Source of the DNA: Oxyruncus cristatus
Taxonomy: Eukaryota > Chordata > Aves > Passeriformes > Cotingidae
Length of the DNA: 64,000 nt
Assembly (NCBI GenBank): GCA_013399855.1
Contig: VXAY01006780.1
Coordinates: 2,087,043 to 2,151,042, forward strand
Reading direction: 5' to 3'
A program made the position numbers and the translations under genes. Below, piece by piece: positions 1 through 37,195 of this stretch (position 1 is the stretch's first letter; each line of letters opens with the position of its first letter). The notes under the pieces were generated by a model that ran no database searches, was not told where the DNA came from, and saw only the letters and a list, made by a program, of their open reading frames with translations.

Positions 1-118
1 GCGCCATGGAGGGGCCGTCCGGACGGCGGCACTTGGGGATATCATCCCTTCCCAAGGGGCTGCTCCTCAGTCAGTGACTGCAGTGCGCGGGATTGTTGCA
101 CCTGCAGGGAAAACACTT

Positions 119-335
119 TTCACAGAATCACGGAATCACTGGTGTTAGAAAAGCCCTCCAGGATCGAGTCCAGCCTGTGCCCGATCCCCACCTTGTCACC
201 CAGCCCAGAGCACTGAGTGCCACGTCCAGTCGTTCCTTGGACACCTCCAGGGGTGGGGACTGCACCACCTCCCTGGGCAGCCCCAGGGATACTTAAGGAC
301 CCTTTCCATGAAGAAATTCCTCCTAGCATTCAACA
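119..335 (-). repeat. CR1 LINE fragment (3' end)
   Basis: The plus strand shows the reverse complement of a CR1 3' region: a degenerate copy of the terminal ATTCTATG-type tail ('cagaatcacggaatcac'), then the standard phrases around 'ccttggacacctccagggg' and 'ccatgaagaaattcctcct'. The element therefore points to the left. It is diverged and truncated, an old insertion. Confidence 0.85.
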
Positions 336-664
336 AATCCAAACTTTTCCAGGCAGACTAAAGTTTTGTTCCCTCCCTGGAAGGGGCATCACTCCCTGCC
401 CAGATACATCCATAGCTATGGGGAGGGCAGATGACAGTCATACATGATTTCAGTTTATCCCACTGACATCTGTGGATGCGTTCTGCTTTGTAAAGTCTTT
501 CCCTTGAAACAGGCAAAGAAACTGAGAGCCAGCGGTGTGGGAAAATGATTTCTCCACTGTTCTTCATACATGAGTTGATAGTTAAAAGCTTCTAATTTTC
601 CCCTCACAACATTTCAGATTTACTGGGTATCTCCTATTTTGCCAGTCAGTCAAGAACTCGTAAG

Positions 665-1010
665 TCTAAGGACACCTTCCACTATCCCAGATTGCTCTAA
701 GACCCTTCCAACCTGGCCTTGGACACTCCCAGGGGTGGGGCAGCCACAGCTCCTCTGGGCAACCTGTGCCAGGGCCTCACCACCCTCACAGCCAAGAATT
801 TCTTCCCACTATCCCACCTAACCCTGTCCTCTGGCAGTGGGAAGCCATTCCCCCTTGTCCCTTCCCTCCAGGCCCTTGTCCCAGGTCCCTCCCCAGTTTT
901 CTTGGAGCCCCTTTAGGCACTGGAAGGGACTCTCAGGTCTCCCTGGAGCCTTCTCTTTCCCAGGTGAACATCCCCAGCTTTCCCAGCCTGTCTCCAGAGC
1001 AGAGGTGGGA
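665..1010 (-). repeat. CR1 LINE fragment
   Basis: It contains 'gacaccttccactatcccag', 'ctgggcaacctgtgccaggg' and 'tcaccaccctcacagccaag', the reverse complement of a CR1 3' region. The same phrases recur at 9500, 30298, 54600 and elsewhere in this window. The tail itself is missing or decayed. Confidence 0.8.
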
Positions 1011-3073
1011 TTTCACCTAAGTGAAATCAATATTGAATAGATTGATTTCTCCTAACCCTTCCTGAAAAGGAGACAGGACACTGCCAAAGCTCGGTGAAGC
1101 TCCAGGAGTGATAACTACTTTCCATTCAGGAGAATGATCACATTCCTAGGATGCTTAGATTAGGTTTAAGATTTCAAAAGTCATCAACTGTTTAAGAAAA
1201 AGCTCATAAGCAGAGTGGAAACAAGGACAAGATTAAAGGAATTTCCTTCTCACTTCCTGCTAGATCAGATCCCTTAGGCTTGCCTTGTGCCGTATGAATC
1301 TTGTATTTCTTGTCAGACACTAATAGAGTTTCAAGAGGAGGAAGAAACCCAGATAAGCATCTGGCTGCATGCTGGGGAAGGAGACTGAGATCTGGAACTA
1401 CCTTCTCCTCACACATACACACATGCACATATTCCTCCTCACACCAGGGAGGACAAGGACAAGAGATTATCCACTTCCTCACGAAAGCTCACCAATACAA
1501 AGACATGAATTAAATGGAAGAGGCAAGCCAAGCTGGGTACTGTTCTAGGACCTGATGTGACACGTGGAAGGGACTGTCAGCTGCTGGTGCCTGTGTTTCT
1601 GCCAGTTGAGGTCCTTGAACCACTACCCCCAACAGAAGTGAACAAAGCAGGCCTGGGTCCAGCCAAGAGTCTGGATCATCAGGCAAGGTCTGACATCACG
1701 CTGAGAAGTCAGCTACAGGTCAGGGTCCACTCCAGCAGGTCTGCAGGGATAAGACAGGTCTGAGGTCAAGCAGGGAAGTCCATCCACCTCTCAGTGTCCA
1801 GCCCAGCAGGGACCATAGCCAGGCACAGGGATGAGGGAGTGACAGACTCCCCCTCCTAGGTAGGAGCTAAAGGCGGCAGAGCTGAGCTTAAAGAGAGCCT
1901 CTGAGCAGGGGTGGGGTTGGAGGCTCCAGCTGAGGGTGGTCAGTCATTAAGAGCAATGAGAGCCCTCAGGGTCCTGACACTTATCATGTAGACAGGGAAT
2001 ACCAGAGTTGGTGCCAGTGGGAAGGTCAGGCTGTGCAGCTGGGCTTGGATTGCTGCAGCACCAGCCCAGGCTTGCCTGCCCTGACCCTCTGAAGTGACAT
2101 TTCACGTTACTTCTGACTGATCTAACAGCAAGAAAAAATCTCTTTTGTTTCCTGTACATTCACCCATTCAACTAAACCTGTGATGAGAGAAAATAGGAGC
2201 AATGTTCCTCCAGATGAGCCAGCTGGGTCAGTTCCCCACAGCTGCTGGAGTGCTGGATCCAGCAAAGGCAAGTGGGACCCTTCTCCAGGGCCTTCAGTTA
2301 TCCTTTTGGCAGCAACCTGCTGTTACACTTCTTCAGCTGCAACACAAAAGTGTTTCCTTCACCTCTCTGTTTGTTGTGCAATGAATTGAAATGTCCATGA
2401 GATCCAGATTCCTCTGGGCTGGGCACTCCTGGCCTAAAGATACCAAAAAACTCTACAGCAGATGAAAAAACTAAAAGCAGATTCTCCAAGTTTTCATTTA
2501 GCTACATACAGTGTGAGAGGATAAATCATTTATAATTAAAAAACAAACCACTTATTTTTAGCTGCAAATCTACCAAAGTGCATGCAATTAGCAAATCTAA
2601 ATCACTTCCTGGCTCAGACTGTTCGGCACAGCACAGCAATGAAAGTTAAACCACACGTTTGGGGAGCGCATGGTACATCTGCTCTCAATCTGCTGCCTTT
2701 GGAAATCAATACAAATATTCTCCCTGCTTTAACATGCTGCAGTCTGTCAGCCCACAGTGGAAGGGCTAAAAATATATTGAACAAAGGAGTAGAGTGGACA
2801 CAACCTGAGCACCAAAAAATGGATAGCACGGAGTATCCATAGCGATGGCAAAAAGTAGCCAAGGTAAGGACAAGCTCTGGCTTGGGAGGACAAATTAGGG
2901 TTTCTCCTACCTGGCTCTGGAGATGGAGGGCACAGATAAAGCTCTAGAAGGTGACTCTGGGGAGAAGAATCAACCATTTGGTCCATGTCCACATATTTTA
3001 AAACAACAAAAGGCCTGTAGTCGATATCTTTGTGGAATTAGTTCCCGCAGGGAAAATGTATTACACACAAAAC

Positions 3074-3108
3074 TTTTTTTTTTCTTTTTTTTTTTCTTTT
3101 TTTTTTTT
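3074..3108. repeat. Interrupted poly-T tract
   Basis: About 35 bases of T are broken only by two single C bases. It could be a simple repeat or the poly-A end of an unrecognised minus-strand retrocopy. I see no recognisable retrocopy body beside it. Confidence 0.8.
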
Positions 3109-4198
3109 AATGAAAAGATAGCAAAGAAGCTGTCTGGGAATGATTTGTAAGTACAATAAACCTCACAAGAGGATGATAAGCAAAGTATTGTAAGAGAATC
3201 GTGTCAGAAGTACAGCAAAATAAAAGAGAAACATTTCACATTTGTAGTTACTGACAATGTGTGTTCTTAAGTATCATGTCACATTATAAAAGAATCCTTG
3301 TTTTCCTTTCCATCTTTCACTAATATTCCTATTAATCTATTCCAGATTTCTTGATTCCAGCATTTGAAGCCATATCAGTCATCCTTCGCCCACTTGAGAT
3401 TCAACTGGAATTACACCAGTGTGTTCAGGGTTCCAGAGTGGAACCTGGAGGTGGGGTTTGAACTTCCCATGGATTACTAGAATCTGTGCATCCATAAAAA
3501 CACCATGTGTAAATCTGGTTTCACCGTAGATATTTAAAGATGGAGAACAATTGCTGTTACTTTTTAAAGATGGAAGATTTAGACATATCTTACCCTCAGT
3601 TCTTTAGAAAAGGGATTGTGTTTAGCTTAGGTGAAGACTGATCCACTTGATGTGTCTTTTGTTTTCTAGTGGAATTTCAGGAGCAAGTGCAATACAAATA
3701 ATAACATGTTTCTTTGAAAAGAACAGGAGATATGAGCATAAATCTGAATTCCCTGAGAGAAATGAGCCACGGCATAGAGAACAGGCACGTACAAGACAGA
3801 CATGCTTTGTGCTGTGTGATAGGTGACCTGTAAAAGTCAGTTTAAGAAATACAGATATTGGCCAACATGCATGTGAAAAACTTTACTTTACAGGTTAGAC
3901 CGCTGCACTTGTGCCAGTCTTTGCAACAGCTCTGTCTCCTTCTCAGGCTGCATTTTTCCTTTGCCTTAAGAGGAAAGCAAAGGATCAGGGAGCCTTAGGG
4001 AACGTGGCAGAGAGCACTGCCGGGGCAGGAACGACACAGGGAGCATCAGGACGCGCAGGTCAGCCTTGTTCAGATCATCTGCTTCAGTCTGTGGTCTGGG
4101 AGTACTTTGAACATTGGCAGGAGAGCGTGGAAAATACAAAAGGAAAAGCCTTGAAACAGACCACAATTCTTTCATATATGCGTTACACTGGAATTATT

Positions 4199-4228
4199 TT
4201 TATATATATGTATATATATGTATATACA
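4199..4228. repeat. TATATATATG microsatellite
   Basis: A short AT-rich tandem tract made of two and a half copies of a ten-base TATATATATG unit. It lies in the gene-free flank. Confidence 0.8.
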
Positions 4229-7200
4229 CCAGGAGGACTCTGTTCTTTACATCCTTAAATTACAGACCTTCATGTAATGTCACCCTTCTGGAAAAATGAG
4301 GGTGATAGAATGGGACACAAACACCAGCAACTATTTAATAACATATGCGAATATTGGCACGCTTGTTATGCCTCATTTTTGTTGTTGTTGTTATTACTTT
4401 ATTTTTGGAACTGTGTGTTGGCACTCCAGCACTGCCTTACATTTGAGCTCCATTGTGCACTCTGAAGGCCTTAATTTAACCAGCAGACACGGTGCAGTCA
4501 GAGGGAGAAGTGTGTAAGTCACACAGTGGGGGTATTTACACGTCACATGCTGAGCTTTGTAGTCATCCTTTGGGAGGAAAGAGTTACAGTTATTTTATCT
4601 CTGTCTTTCTCATTAGCTCCAGAAGGAAGTCTTGGAAAGAAGGCAATGGATTTACGGCTCAGTTCGGCTTGGTTGTCCTTTTGCAGAACATCTCAGGTAA
4701 TTTCAGGTGAAACTCCTCCTTAACCTCAAAGTTCCTCACACAGAGTTTGTTTGCTTTTTCCAAAAGGAATCAACTAACCCAATCCTCAAAAATCCTGACT
4801 CAGGGAGGAGGCTATTAAGGCAATAGTTTGGAAAACTGAACAATATTCCCCTCAGTAATCCACAATCACACCACCTGCAGGTAGCCCCGGCCCAAGTGGG
4901 AGTAAATAGTCCTGCAGGGAAGGGCCAAGGCACCGTCAGGATGAACAAGGGAGATTTCACCACCCTCCTAAACGTTCCCATCTTTGTGGCCAGGCATGTG
5001 AAGCAGTAAAATCCTTCAGTCATTAGAGGAAGGAGAACATCAAAAGTTTTGCAGGAGAACAACAGATCCAGGCTTGGTGCTTTGACAGATTCCCTGCATC
5101 TGCCTTTACAGTGTATTTACTTACCAGTCTATCCAGGGATTTCGTTAAGGATTTGGCGTCTTAAACAGCTTTTTATTCCAACATTTCAAGTCACCCTTAA
5201 GACTCTCAGTTAAGACAAACCGAACTGAGGATCCATGGGTGGAATGTGCATGGAAGTCAGTGGGGTTTGGGTATCAGGTTTGTATCCTGATATTGTACTA
5301 TCTCCCATCTAGTATTTTCCACTCGTTTGGCATGTAAAGCTTTTATTGCTATCAGCATGAGTTTAGGGGGCCACTAAAACTGAGACTATGCCCCCAGGAC
5401 CCAACATGATGTAAGGGACCCCCTTTACTCAGAACAATTTGGCTGCACTAAATCTCGATGTTGAATGTTTGGGTTAGTTCCCCCATAAACCTCGTCTGCT
5501 GGATTTATATATTTTGGCTCCTTTTATTTTGACTCTGGTGGCTAAATTTGCAATGGGCTTTAAGTGAATGCAATTCCACTGACACCAGCAGCAAATGTGC
5601 AGCACAGTGGGCATTTCTGGTTGTGTAAATACAGGGATGTATAAATACAGTCTGGGAGGATGCTGAGGGGACACACTTGGTGGGGTTTCGCTGAGATCCA
5701 AGAGTGCTCTGCACCTCCAGGGAGAAATTCCAGCCCTTCCAACCTCCCCACAGTGTCTGTGGTCCCTTTCTATAGCCCTTTGTCCCAGTCACAGCACACA
5801 GTGCATGTGCTTATCACCTTTTTAATCACAAACTCTGAAATATTTATATTCCTGTGTTCTAAAAGCACACTTCTATCTGCAACAAAGAATTATGTCAATT
5901 AGGAGGATGATGGAGATGTATTTTTCCCTCTACAGCTCTGTGAAATTTAGCTTTCTCTCACAGGGGTGTGGGGTTTTTAAATAAAGCAGTATTTCAGTAA
6001 TGGCTTCAGAGGGATTTTTTAATTCTTTTCCTCTATTTAGAGTTGGTGGGTTTTTTTTAAATCCATTTCAATTCCAGTGAAAATGCCTCTGATCTGATAA
6101 AGGAGATGAAGTCACTGCCTAGGCTTACTATTTTATTTCCATAAGGTTTGAAAGTTTTGTTCCCTGCAGTGTTTTGGAGCCCAGGAGTATTCATCTGTTT
6201 TGTAAAAGGAAAGTTCTACGGAACAACATTTGGTCACTGTTGTCTGAATTTCATTATTCTGTTCTCCAGACTAGCAGAGGGGAAAAGTGCAAGTTAGCTG
6301 GGTCACAGTCTGAAATGTGAGAGCAGTCAACTTTTTCTGAAGTTTATGGGAATGAAAGGAAATTTAATACTGCTCAAAAGCAAGATTTAAAGTTGCATCA
6401 TGTGAAAACAATTGGAGAAGTTTAATCCCGAGGTCTTGGGTTATTTGGTAACTTACATGACCATTTGTCAGCCCGCAAAAGATGGAGTTGGCTTTGCCTC
6501 TGTTAACAGTTGGCCTCTGTTTTGGAGTGGTTAGGGAACAAACACAAGTTATATTGGGTTTATAGACCCTACTAGTTCTATTCTTCTTTGTCCTTTCAGC
6601 CCCTGACATGTCTGCTTGTCTCCAGTGTGGATCTCCCACCGATCTGGGCAACACGTGCTGACAAGCCTTTCATGTGAGAGGGGCTGCGGGGCCCGACAGC
6701 TTCTCAGCCTTCTGAAAAGCTGAATACATATCCATAATTTAACCTTTACCTCTCAGGCCTCATACATCTCATTGTATGTGGAATAAAAGCCATAGGACCC
6801 CGGGATGTAACTGAATACTTCATGTTTTGTAATGTTTCCAGTGCATCGTTTAGGCTAAAAGATGTTGGTGAAACATTCTTTACATTTATAGCAGTTTCTA
6901 TGGAGTGAATTAGAGTGAGAATCTACAGAGCTTTAAATGCATAAAAATTAGAGATGTCTTCAAGAGTGTTCCAGCAAAAATTCCATCAAATAACTTTTAG
7001 CAAAGTCACTTGCTGTCAGGAAAATTCTCTGGAGAGGTAGCCTGTGTTTTCTCCTGCCACGGATACATCCTCTCTGGTTTTAGCATCAGCACCTTCTGTG
7101 TTTGGCCATCACTCACAGGCTCTCTACAGAGATTTAAAATAATGGTAATCATCATTAAAGTGAAAAAAATGGTGTCAAAACTTGTTTCTGAAGGACACTT

Positions 7201-9499
7201 CAAATGTTGTTTTGAGGGAGTGGAGTCCCACAACAAGACTGACTTTTCAGAAGATCTTTGGGGTGTGTGCAGGGTTGTGGCCATGGAGCTGCTGCACAAC
7301 TGGACAGGTGAGGTTTAATCCATCCAGCTCAGGATGGAGCCTCTTCCCTTTTTTTTCTCAGTTTGAATCTGTTTGTTTCTCCGATTCATTTAAAAGTTGC
7401 TTTTACCAGCTCTGAAAATCGGGGTTATGGAGTTTGTTTTCCACCTGACTGTACAGTAACTCCTCAGTCATCCACACTGGAGCTCCACAAAGGGAATTGT
7501 AGTCAATGCTGGAAGTAAGGACCAGAGGAGAGTTTGTAGATGATGTTAAATACTGATCATGAAGTCTTGTGTTCCCACAGTACTGCAGAAGAGAAAGGAA
7601 ATCTGGAGGGGAAACATATTGTGTATGGAGGTGGCAAGTCGGGAAACTGTGAAGGAGGCTGAAAAGGAGGAAAAGCTGGAAACAAAGAAGGGGAAAAGGA
7701 GAGAAGAAACTCCAGAAGTTCAAATGAAAGATCCTGTGTGCAAGCACCAAGCCACAAACCATTGTGCACAATTGAGCAGGAATCAGTGCACAGTGAGAGG
7801 AATCTGTCGCATTTCTCTGCATCTACAAAACCACTCCATACAAAACCACCGAGCACCAATTTGCTGTAATGGCAGAAGAAATCAGCACTATGTTATTTCT
7901 ACAGGAGCTGAGCGATTTCTGTACCTTCTTCCACACACAGTAAGTTTCCCAGACATACATGGGGACATTGAGCTACTCCGGCTTTTCAAGGCCTGTATCT
8001 AAAATTGAAAAATGCAGCTCAGCTGCTTTTTATAAGACATCTACAAGAGCCAGTTCAAAGCTGAACATCCAAGAGCTGCTTAAAAACTGACTTTGATTCC
8101 CCCGATAGAGCGCTCACCAGTGCAGCTGGGGAGCTGAAACCACTGATGTCTAATTTCACTGCTGCTGCTCTTTAATTTGAACTGATCTATTCCATCTCTT
8201 TTTATTTTGAGAAAGCAGAAAAAAAAGACGTCTTACATTGCTCGTACTGCCATAAATGTTATCAGCAGTAACTGCCTGAAATGCTGCCAGGAGCTTCACT
8301 GTCCCACCTGCTGCTGCGAGCGAGACGCTGAGGAACAGCCTGGACATGGCACACACTTCTGCTTTGCAATAAAGGGAAAAATAAAGGCCTGCAATTTACA
8401 TTGAATTTCTCTACTCTCCATAAACCCTAACGACTCACCTTCCACTAAAGCAACAATTTTATCGGGACGACACTCAAAGCTCAAAAGTGGTGAGTGTTGG
8501 GTGTGCTCTGACCTCTTGGAAGTGGTGGGAGCTCAGGCGAAAAAGGCACTTAACTGGGCTGTATCCATTTTAGCATTCCAATAAGCTCCAACTGAGATAT
8601 TTAAATAACACCTACATACTAATTAACTTCTTCAGCCTAAGCTGTATATAACTGATGCTTTCATTTTGCTTTGGAAAAGGCTGTGCTTCACCCTGGATGA
8701 TGCAGGTACCTGGAACTAGGCAGGACCATCGTTGAAATATATGTATATGGATTTCTTTCTCTGTCATCCCAGCGGCCAAACTCTCAAACAGTTGGAATTT
8801 CTTGCAAAGGGAGAAACACCTGAGCCAAATTAAACCCCAGCATTGTTTAAAAATCACATTCTTTCATGTTGTGCCACGGACTGTCAGAGCTGAGCTGCTG
8901 ATTCCTGCCCTCATAAAGCTCTTCTTTGAGGCTAACTGTAATTACAGAGCATTTTAACACTTTTATCTTTGGGCTGCAGAGGGACAGGACAGATTTGTAG
9001 ACCCTGTCTTCAGATTTTTACCCAGAGAGGCTCTCTGCAGGCAGGTGACCCCAGAAGAGAAGGCAAAGCTCCTCTGGGCAGCCCAGGAGCAACTGTGCAA
9101 GTCCTCCCTCATGGATGTGGTGGAGCTGATCATTCCTGAAGGTCTCCCAGCCCCACCATGGGGGGTTAATGGCATTGTGAAGGGACACACATGACTGGGA
9201 ATTTGTGCCAGAAACAACACAAGCACTCTGCTTGTGAACTTCCTAAACTCCTCCGCTTCCCTCCAGCTCCCCTCGTCTCCCAGGAGCGCTGGATAAACAT
9301 GGAGTCAAATGATTCAAAGCTCTGCACACTCGCTCACTGTGACACAGGGCTTTCTTTGCCTTTTATTCCCTCTACAGCTTACCTTCTTTCCTTTCCTTTG
9401 TGCTGTGGACGCAGGAGGTTCAACAGGACCGGAAAGAGTGGAGGAGGGACCCTGGGGACAGGCAGGATTTTTTCACCAGCCTCTGCCTTGCTGTAGTAG

Positions 9500-9815
9500 A
9501 AGGGGCCTTAAGACCCATCCAGTCCCACCCCTGCCATGGGCAGGGACACCTTCCACTATCCCAGGTTGCTCCAAGCCCCGTCCAACCTGGCCTTGGACAC
9601 TTCCAGGGATGGGGCAGCCACAGCTTCTCTGGGCAACCTGTGCCAGGGCCTCACCACCCTCCCAGCCAAGAATTCCTTCTCAATATCCCATTTCATCCCA
9701 ATGCCCCTTTAGGCACTGGAAGGGGCTCTGAGGTCTCTCTGGAACCTTCTCTTCTCCAGGCTGAACATCCCCAGCTCTCTCACAGCAGAGGTTCTCCAGC
9801 CCTTGGAGCATCTGA
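9500..9815 (-). repeat. CR1 LINE fragment
   Basis: Reverse complement of a CR1 3' region, with 'gacaccttccactatcccag', 'cttggacacttccagggatg' and 'ctgggcaacctgtgccaggg', continuing into the 'tctccaggctgaacatcccc' segment. It is close in sequence to the copy at 665-1010. Confidence 0.85.
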
Positions 9816-11747
9816 TCAACATCATCACTCAGATGCCATATGAATCCATCCCAACAGCTGCAGCCTTGGCTCCTCTCACACACTGTCACACCAGCCTGGA
9901 TGGATTTCAGACCTGGACTGTTGCTCTCGCTAGGATTCCTCATCCTAATTAAAACTTAATTTGTTCCCTGCAATCAGGTTCTCTGGTAGTAGCTGAGTGT
10001 TCATCCACAGAGGAGAGTGGGAGTTTCCAGAACTGAAGTGCAGGTGGGATGCTGTGAGCAGCAGGTTCTGTGCTGACCTCTAAAGCCATTTCCCAGATTG
10101 GGGAATAGGGCTGTTATCCCTGTTAATTCTGGCTCGGAATCACAACCTGTGAAAACAAAGGCAGTAAAACCAAATCCCTCCTTGTTTTGGAGCTTTAATC
10201 CCTTCCAGTCTCCATACAGAACCCCCCACTGCTCCCACCTCCACCCCAGCACCAACTCCTGATCCCGTCCCATCCTTGCCAGGCTTCCCTGACCTGCTCC
10301 TTATCCAGACCCTGCTCCTTGCTGGTCCCACTTCACCATTTCTGGGATTTTTCCAGAGCCTCACAGAGGTGGGGAGTGCACAGGAACACGAAGGGAAGGG
10401 ATGAGAGCAGCTCTTCTGATGGTGGAGAAAGTGCACAGAGACGGAGGAATGTGCTGACTGTCCCACGTCCCTGGTCAGTGTGTGAAAACATGGAGGGAGC
10501 AAATGAGAATTGGTTGATTTGATTTGGTAATTTGTTTTGTTCATCTGCAGCCACTGTCCCCACCTGAGCCTGGGAACAGCTCTCAGTGCTGTGATGCGAA
10601 TGTGCCAAATAACACATATTTTTTCAGTGGTACCTGGAAATTTTGCCCCAACCTCTGAATACTGAAGATCTGGGGATTAGTCTTTGGATTTATCACATGG
10701 AATGACCTCACCAATAACAGCACTGTGCAGCACTTCCCTGAACTGTTTTAGCCAGTCTCAAAGTGACCTGTGGTTTACCAGGTTGGGTTTCAGCTTTGTG
10801 GAGTCCACACTTAGGGCCCAGCTGGGCAGCTGGTGCACTCACCAAGGGCTTCAGAGATGCAGGAATTGTGATTGAATCCCTGGATTATTGGTGAAATCAC
10901 GCTGGGGTGAGGTGTGCCAAGACCCTGGCTCGGTTGGAGACAGCCTGGGGACTCTTTACCAGTGCTGCCATCTAGAGAGAGACAGTCTCTGCCAGGGTGG
11001 AAGATCCTACAACCAGGATTTTGAGCTTTTCTGCCTGCACCACAAGGTGCATGTGCAGTAGGACCATCATCCCCTGTGCTGGGACACTGGACAATGGCTC
11101 CTGCCAGCTCCACTTCTGGCCATGGCACCTCTGTGTGACCCCCTGATGGGACAAGGAACCCCTGAGCTCTGCTCCAGGCTCAGCTGTGGCTGCTCTTCCC
11201 AGACAGCTCCTGTGATGGATTTTCCTTTCTGAGCAGTGAAACTGCAGCCATGAGATCCTGCATTATGTAACCGCAGGGTAAAGCTTAAAACATAGGCTGG
11301 ACACGCATCTGGATCTAATCGGGCTCCTCCGGGACAGGAGTCCTGTGCTTTGGCCTGGAGAGAAGCAAGGAAAGAGCAGCAGTAATTTTTCATGCAAATT
11401 TCCAGCTGCAGAGGGGTCTGTGCAAACCCCCCTGGCCACAGCTTCGGCAAAGGTGGCCCATTAAGTGCTGCATGGACTGACGGTGCTCCCACTCCTGCAG
11501 TCACTGACTGGGAAGGGATCTGCTGGAAAAGTGGGTTTCCTGAGAAAATCAGGACTAACTGGAGCTCAGAAGTCTCCTGTACCCAAAGCTGCACTGTTTA
11601 TCCCGAACCACCAGCCGCTGTCCCTTCCTTTCTGTCTGGTCAGGGACTGCTGGCACTGGGGCAGCTGCCAAGAGCTACATCCTGCTCAGTGACCCTGAGG
11701 GCAAATCCACCCGGGCTTCCCCGGGAGGGATCTCTGGCCTGCAGCCA

Positions 11748-11990
11748 TGGAATCACAGAATCACTGAGGTTAGAAAAGCTCTCTAATATCATCAAGTCTA
11801 ACCAATAACCCAGCACTGCCAAGGCCACCACTAACTCATGTCCCCAAGTGCCAGACCCACATGGCTTTTAAATCCCTTCAGGGATGGGCACTCCACCACT
11901 GCCCCGGTCAGCCCCTTCCAGTGCCTGACCACCCTTTCCATGAAGAAATTCCTCCTGATGTCCAACCTGAACCTCCCCTGGCGCTTTGCC
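11748..11990 (-). repeat. CR1 LINE fragment (3' end)
   Basis: It begins with the reverse-complement tail ('ggaatcacagaatcactgag') and continues through 'cccagcactgccaaggccac' and 'ccatgaagaaattcctcctg'. It is a 5'-truncated CR1 pointing left. Confidence 0.88.
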
Positions 11991-13219
11991 TCTCATTCTG
12001 AAGGTGCTGAAAGAAGTCAGAAGCCCCAGGAGAGGAGAGCTGGTGTCACCAGAGAGCTGTTAGCACTGGTCAGCCCCAGTACGGGCAGAGAGCAGCTTTG
12101 AGCCCAGTTTGAGTGAGCAGTGCTCACGGTGCCATTAGGAGCAGCCCAGGACTGACCTGCTTTAACAAGAGGCCAGCCATAAACTCTGGGGTCACTTGTT
12201 CACCCAACGCTTAAAAGGCAAATTAGAGCAGCCAAATTGTTTCCCCCCCCACTAATTCCAGCTTTCTGCTTTAGTGCTCTGCATTTGGCTATAGGGAAAC
12301 CTCCGGGACACCATCCTGCCAAGGGAAGTGCTGGGCAGGCATGGAAAACATGGCTCTCCCAACCTCAGGCACAGGCTTTTCTCGGGTCCTACCTCAGCTT
12401 TTAGCCTTTATTAACACCTCCTCTTTTCTCTTTACCCCTAACCCTGATCTAGATCATTTTATGGAGCAGCTTGAGGCACTAACACAATTTACAAACTCCA
12501 TTTTTTGCAATTCCAGTTGTTCTTTATAATCAAATCAGATGAAGCTCATTGGTGCAAATCTAAATTCTGTGGTCCCTTTGAGTATTTTATAATCACAGCT
12601 TTACATCCTTTTCACACAGCTAACATCAAACAGCTACACCTGTCCCCAAAGTGACCCTCTCTGTGCCCTTGGATAAGACACTGCACATTAATGCCTGCAA
12701 ATCTGATTATTCCAAGGCTCTTACTGTCCACATCCAACCAAACAAGCTCATCAAAACCGTCTTTTCAGGAGCTGCGATGTGGGCAAATAGAATAGCCCCG
12801 AGCAGTAACAGTGGCACATCCCTTTAATACCCTGCAATGCTCATTTCTGCATGGAGGGTTTGTTGGGGGGGTTTCTTGCACAGAAGGCAAATGGAGATTC
12901 ATTTTCATAACTGGTGTTTTAAAGGGAAAATCCACCTGACTGAAAAATACTCCACTTTAATATACAGCCTTTGCTTATTAAAAGACTGTATGTTACCAAA
13001 AAGTATTTGTGCTTCTTTTCCAGGAGAGTTTCCACAATGGGGAAAACCCCTCTGAATACTGAAAAATGTAGTCTTTTTGTTATTCCTAGTGGCTTTTGTT
13101 TAAGGAAAAGCCAAGAGTCCATCGGCCGACCCAAAGGTTGTCTAATGAGCACCACACACAACCCACGGGGGCACAGAGAAGCAGCACAGCAACAGAACAC
13201 GGGATGCTGAGGGCTGGGG

Positions 13220-13225
13220 TTTATT
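13220..13225 (-). promoter_or_regulatory. PGM1 poly(A) signal
   Basis: A canonical AATAAA on the minus strand lies 134 bases past the PGM1 stop codon. It is followed about 20 bases later by GT-rich sequence ('gtgttctgttgctgtg'), the usual layout for cleavage. It would give a short 3' UTR ending near 13,200. Confidence 0.7.
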
Positions 13226-13358
13226 GTTGTCTATCCTTAGCAGCAGAACAGTGTTCTTAAATACAAGGATAAAATGAACATTCCTCTCTCAGTGACAGGT
13301 GGGACAAGGGGAGGTGGGCTGACCTCCTTCCCCGCGTGCATCCTGCGGCGGTGCCGCT

Positions 13359-36790
<23,432 letters not shown>

Positions 36791-36798
36791 AATATTTC

Positions 36799-37195
36799 TT
36801 TATTACTTATGAAAAGGCAGACTTTATTTTACATAAAAGAGTATCAAATTAGGCAATAATTACAGAAAAAAGTGCAAGATGAGTATTATCAATGATGGGA
36901 AAAGAAGGGAAAGAGGCAAAATAAAATCTTGAGCCTCATCCCTTTACCCTTCTGACACCAAAACCACATCAGTGTTTAATTAGGAACCCACCAGACCCAC
37001 TCACCAAAGTAAGTTTTTCCTCAGTGAAGCAGTTCCAGCCTGTGATGGAACTACAGTACATGTTATAGAAAACCAGGGCATATTTAGGGAAACCAGCCTT
37101 TATAAAACACTATTGTATTACAGCTGCCAGTCGTATTACTACTGAACAGCACTCATCTTTATTGTGCCTCAGTGTTTTCATGCCAATAATTTATT
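36799..37195 (-). promoter_or_regulatory. Candidate EFCAB7 poly(A) signals
   Basis: Minus-strand AATAAA hexamers occur at 37190-37195, 37158-37163, 36823-36828 and 36799-36804, which is 247 to 640 bases beyond the EFCAB7 stop. I cannot tell which one is used. The region is AT-rich and holds no other gene, as expected of a 3' UTR. Confidence 0.4.

Larger units (their letters stand above)
1..13190. other. Gene-free flank downstream of PGM1
   Basis: I recognise no conserved protein or RNA gene here. The open frames are short (up to 175 codons), overlap on both strands, and several lie inside CR1 fragments. The stretch holds four CR1 fragments (about 119-335, 665-1010, 9500-9815 and 11748-11990), an interrupted poly-T tract near 3074-3108, a short TATATG-type microsatellite near 4199-4228, and otherwise unremarkable AT-moderate DNA. 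By synteny with mammals it should be part of the spacer between the PGM1 3' end and the ROR1 5' end, but no ROR1 exon is visible. The first about 70 bases are GC-rich and could be the edge of another feature outside the window. Confidence 0.6.

Noticed and set aside
3018..3130. Possible retropseudogene ending in the poly-A seen as poly-T at 3074-3108
   Set aside because: No recognisable gene body or target-site duplication could be seen next to the tract.
7403..8002. Overlapping open frames of about 140 codons on both strands
   Set aside because: Neither protein resembles a known family, both strands are open over the same bases, and there is no exon-like splice context.
1..13190. Search for ROR1 exons expected beyond the PGM1 3' end
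   Set aside because: No ROR1 signal peptide, Ig, frizzled, kringle or kinase exon was found on either strand. ROR1 probably lies further left.
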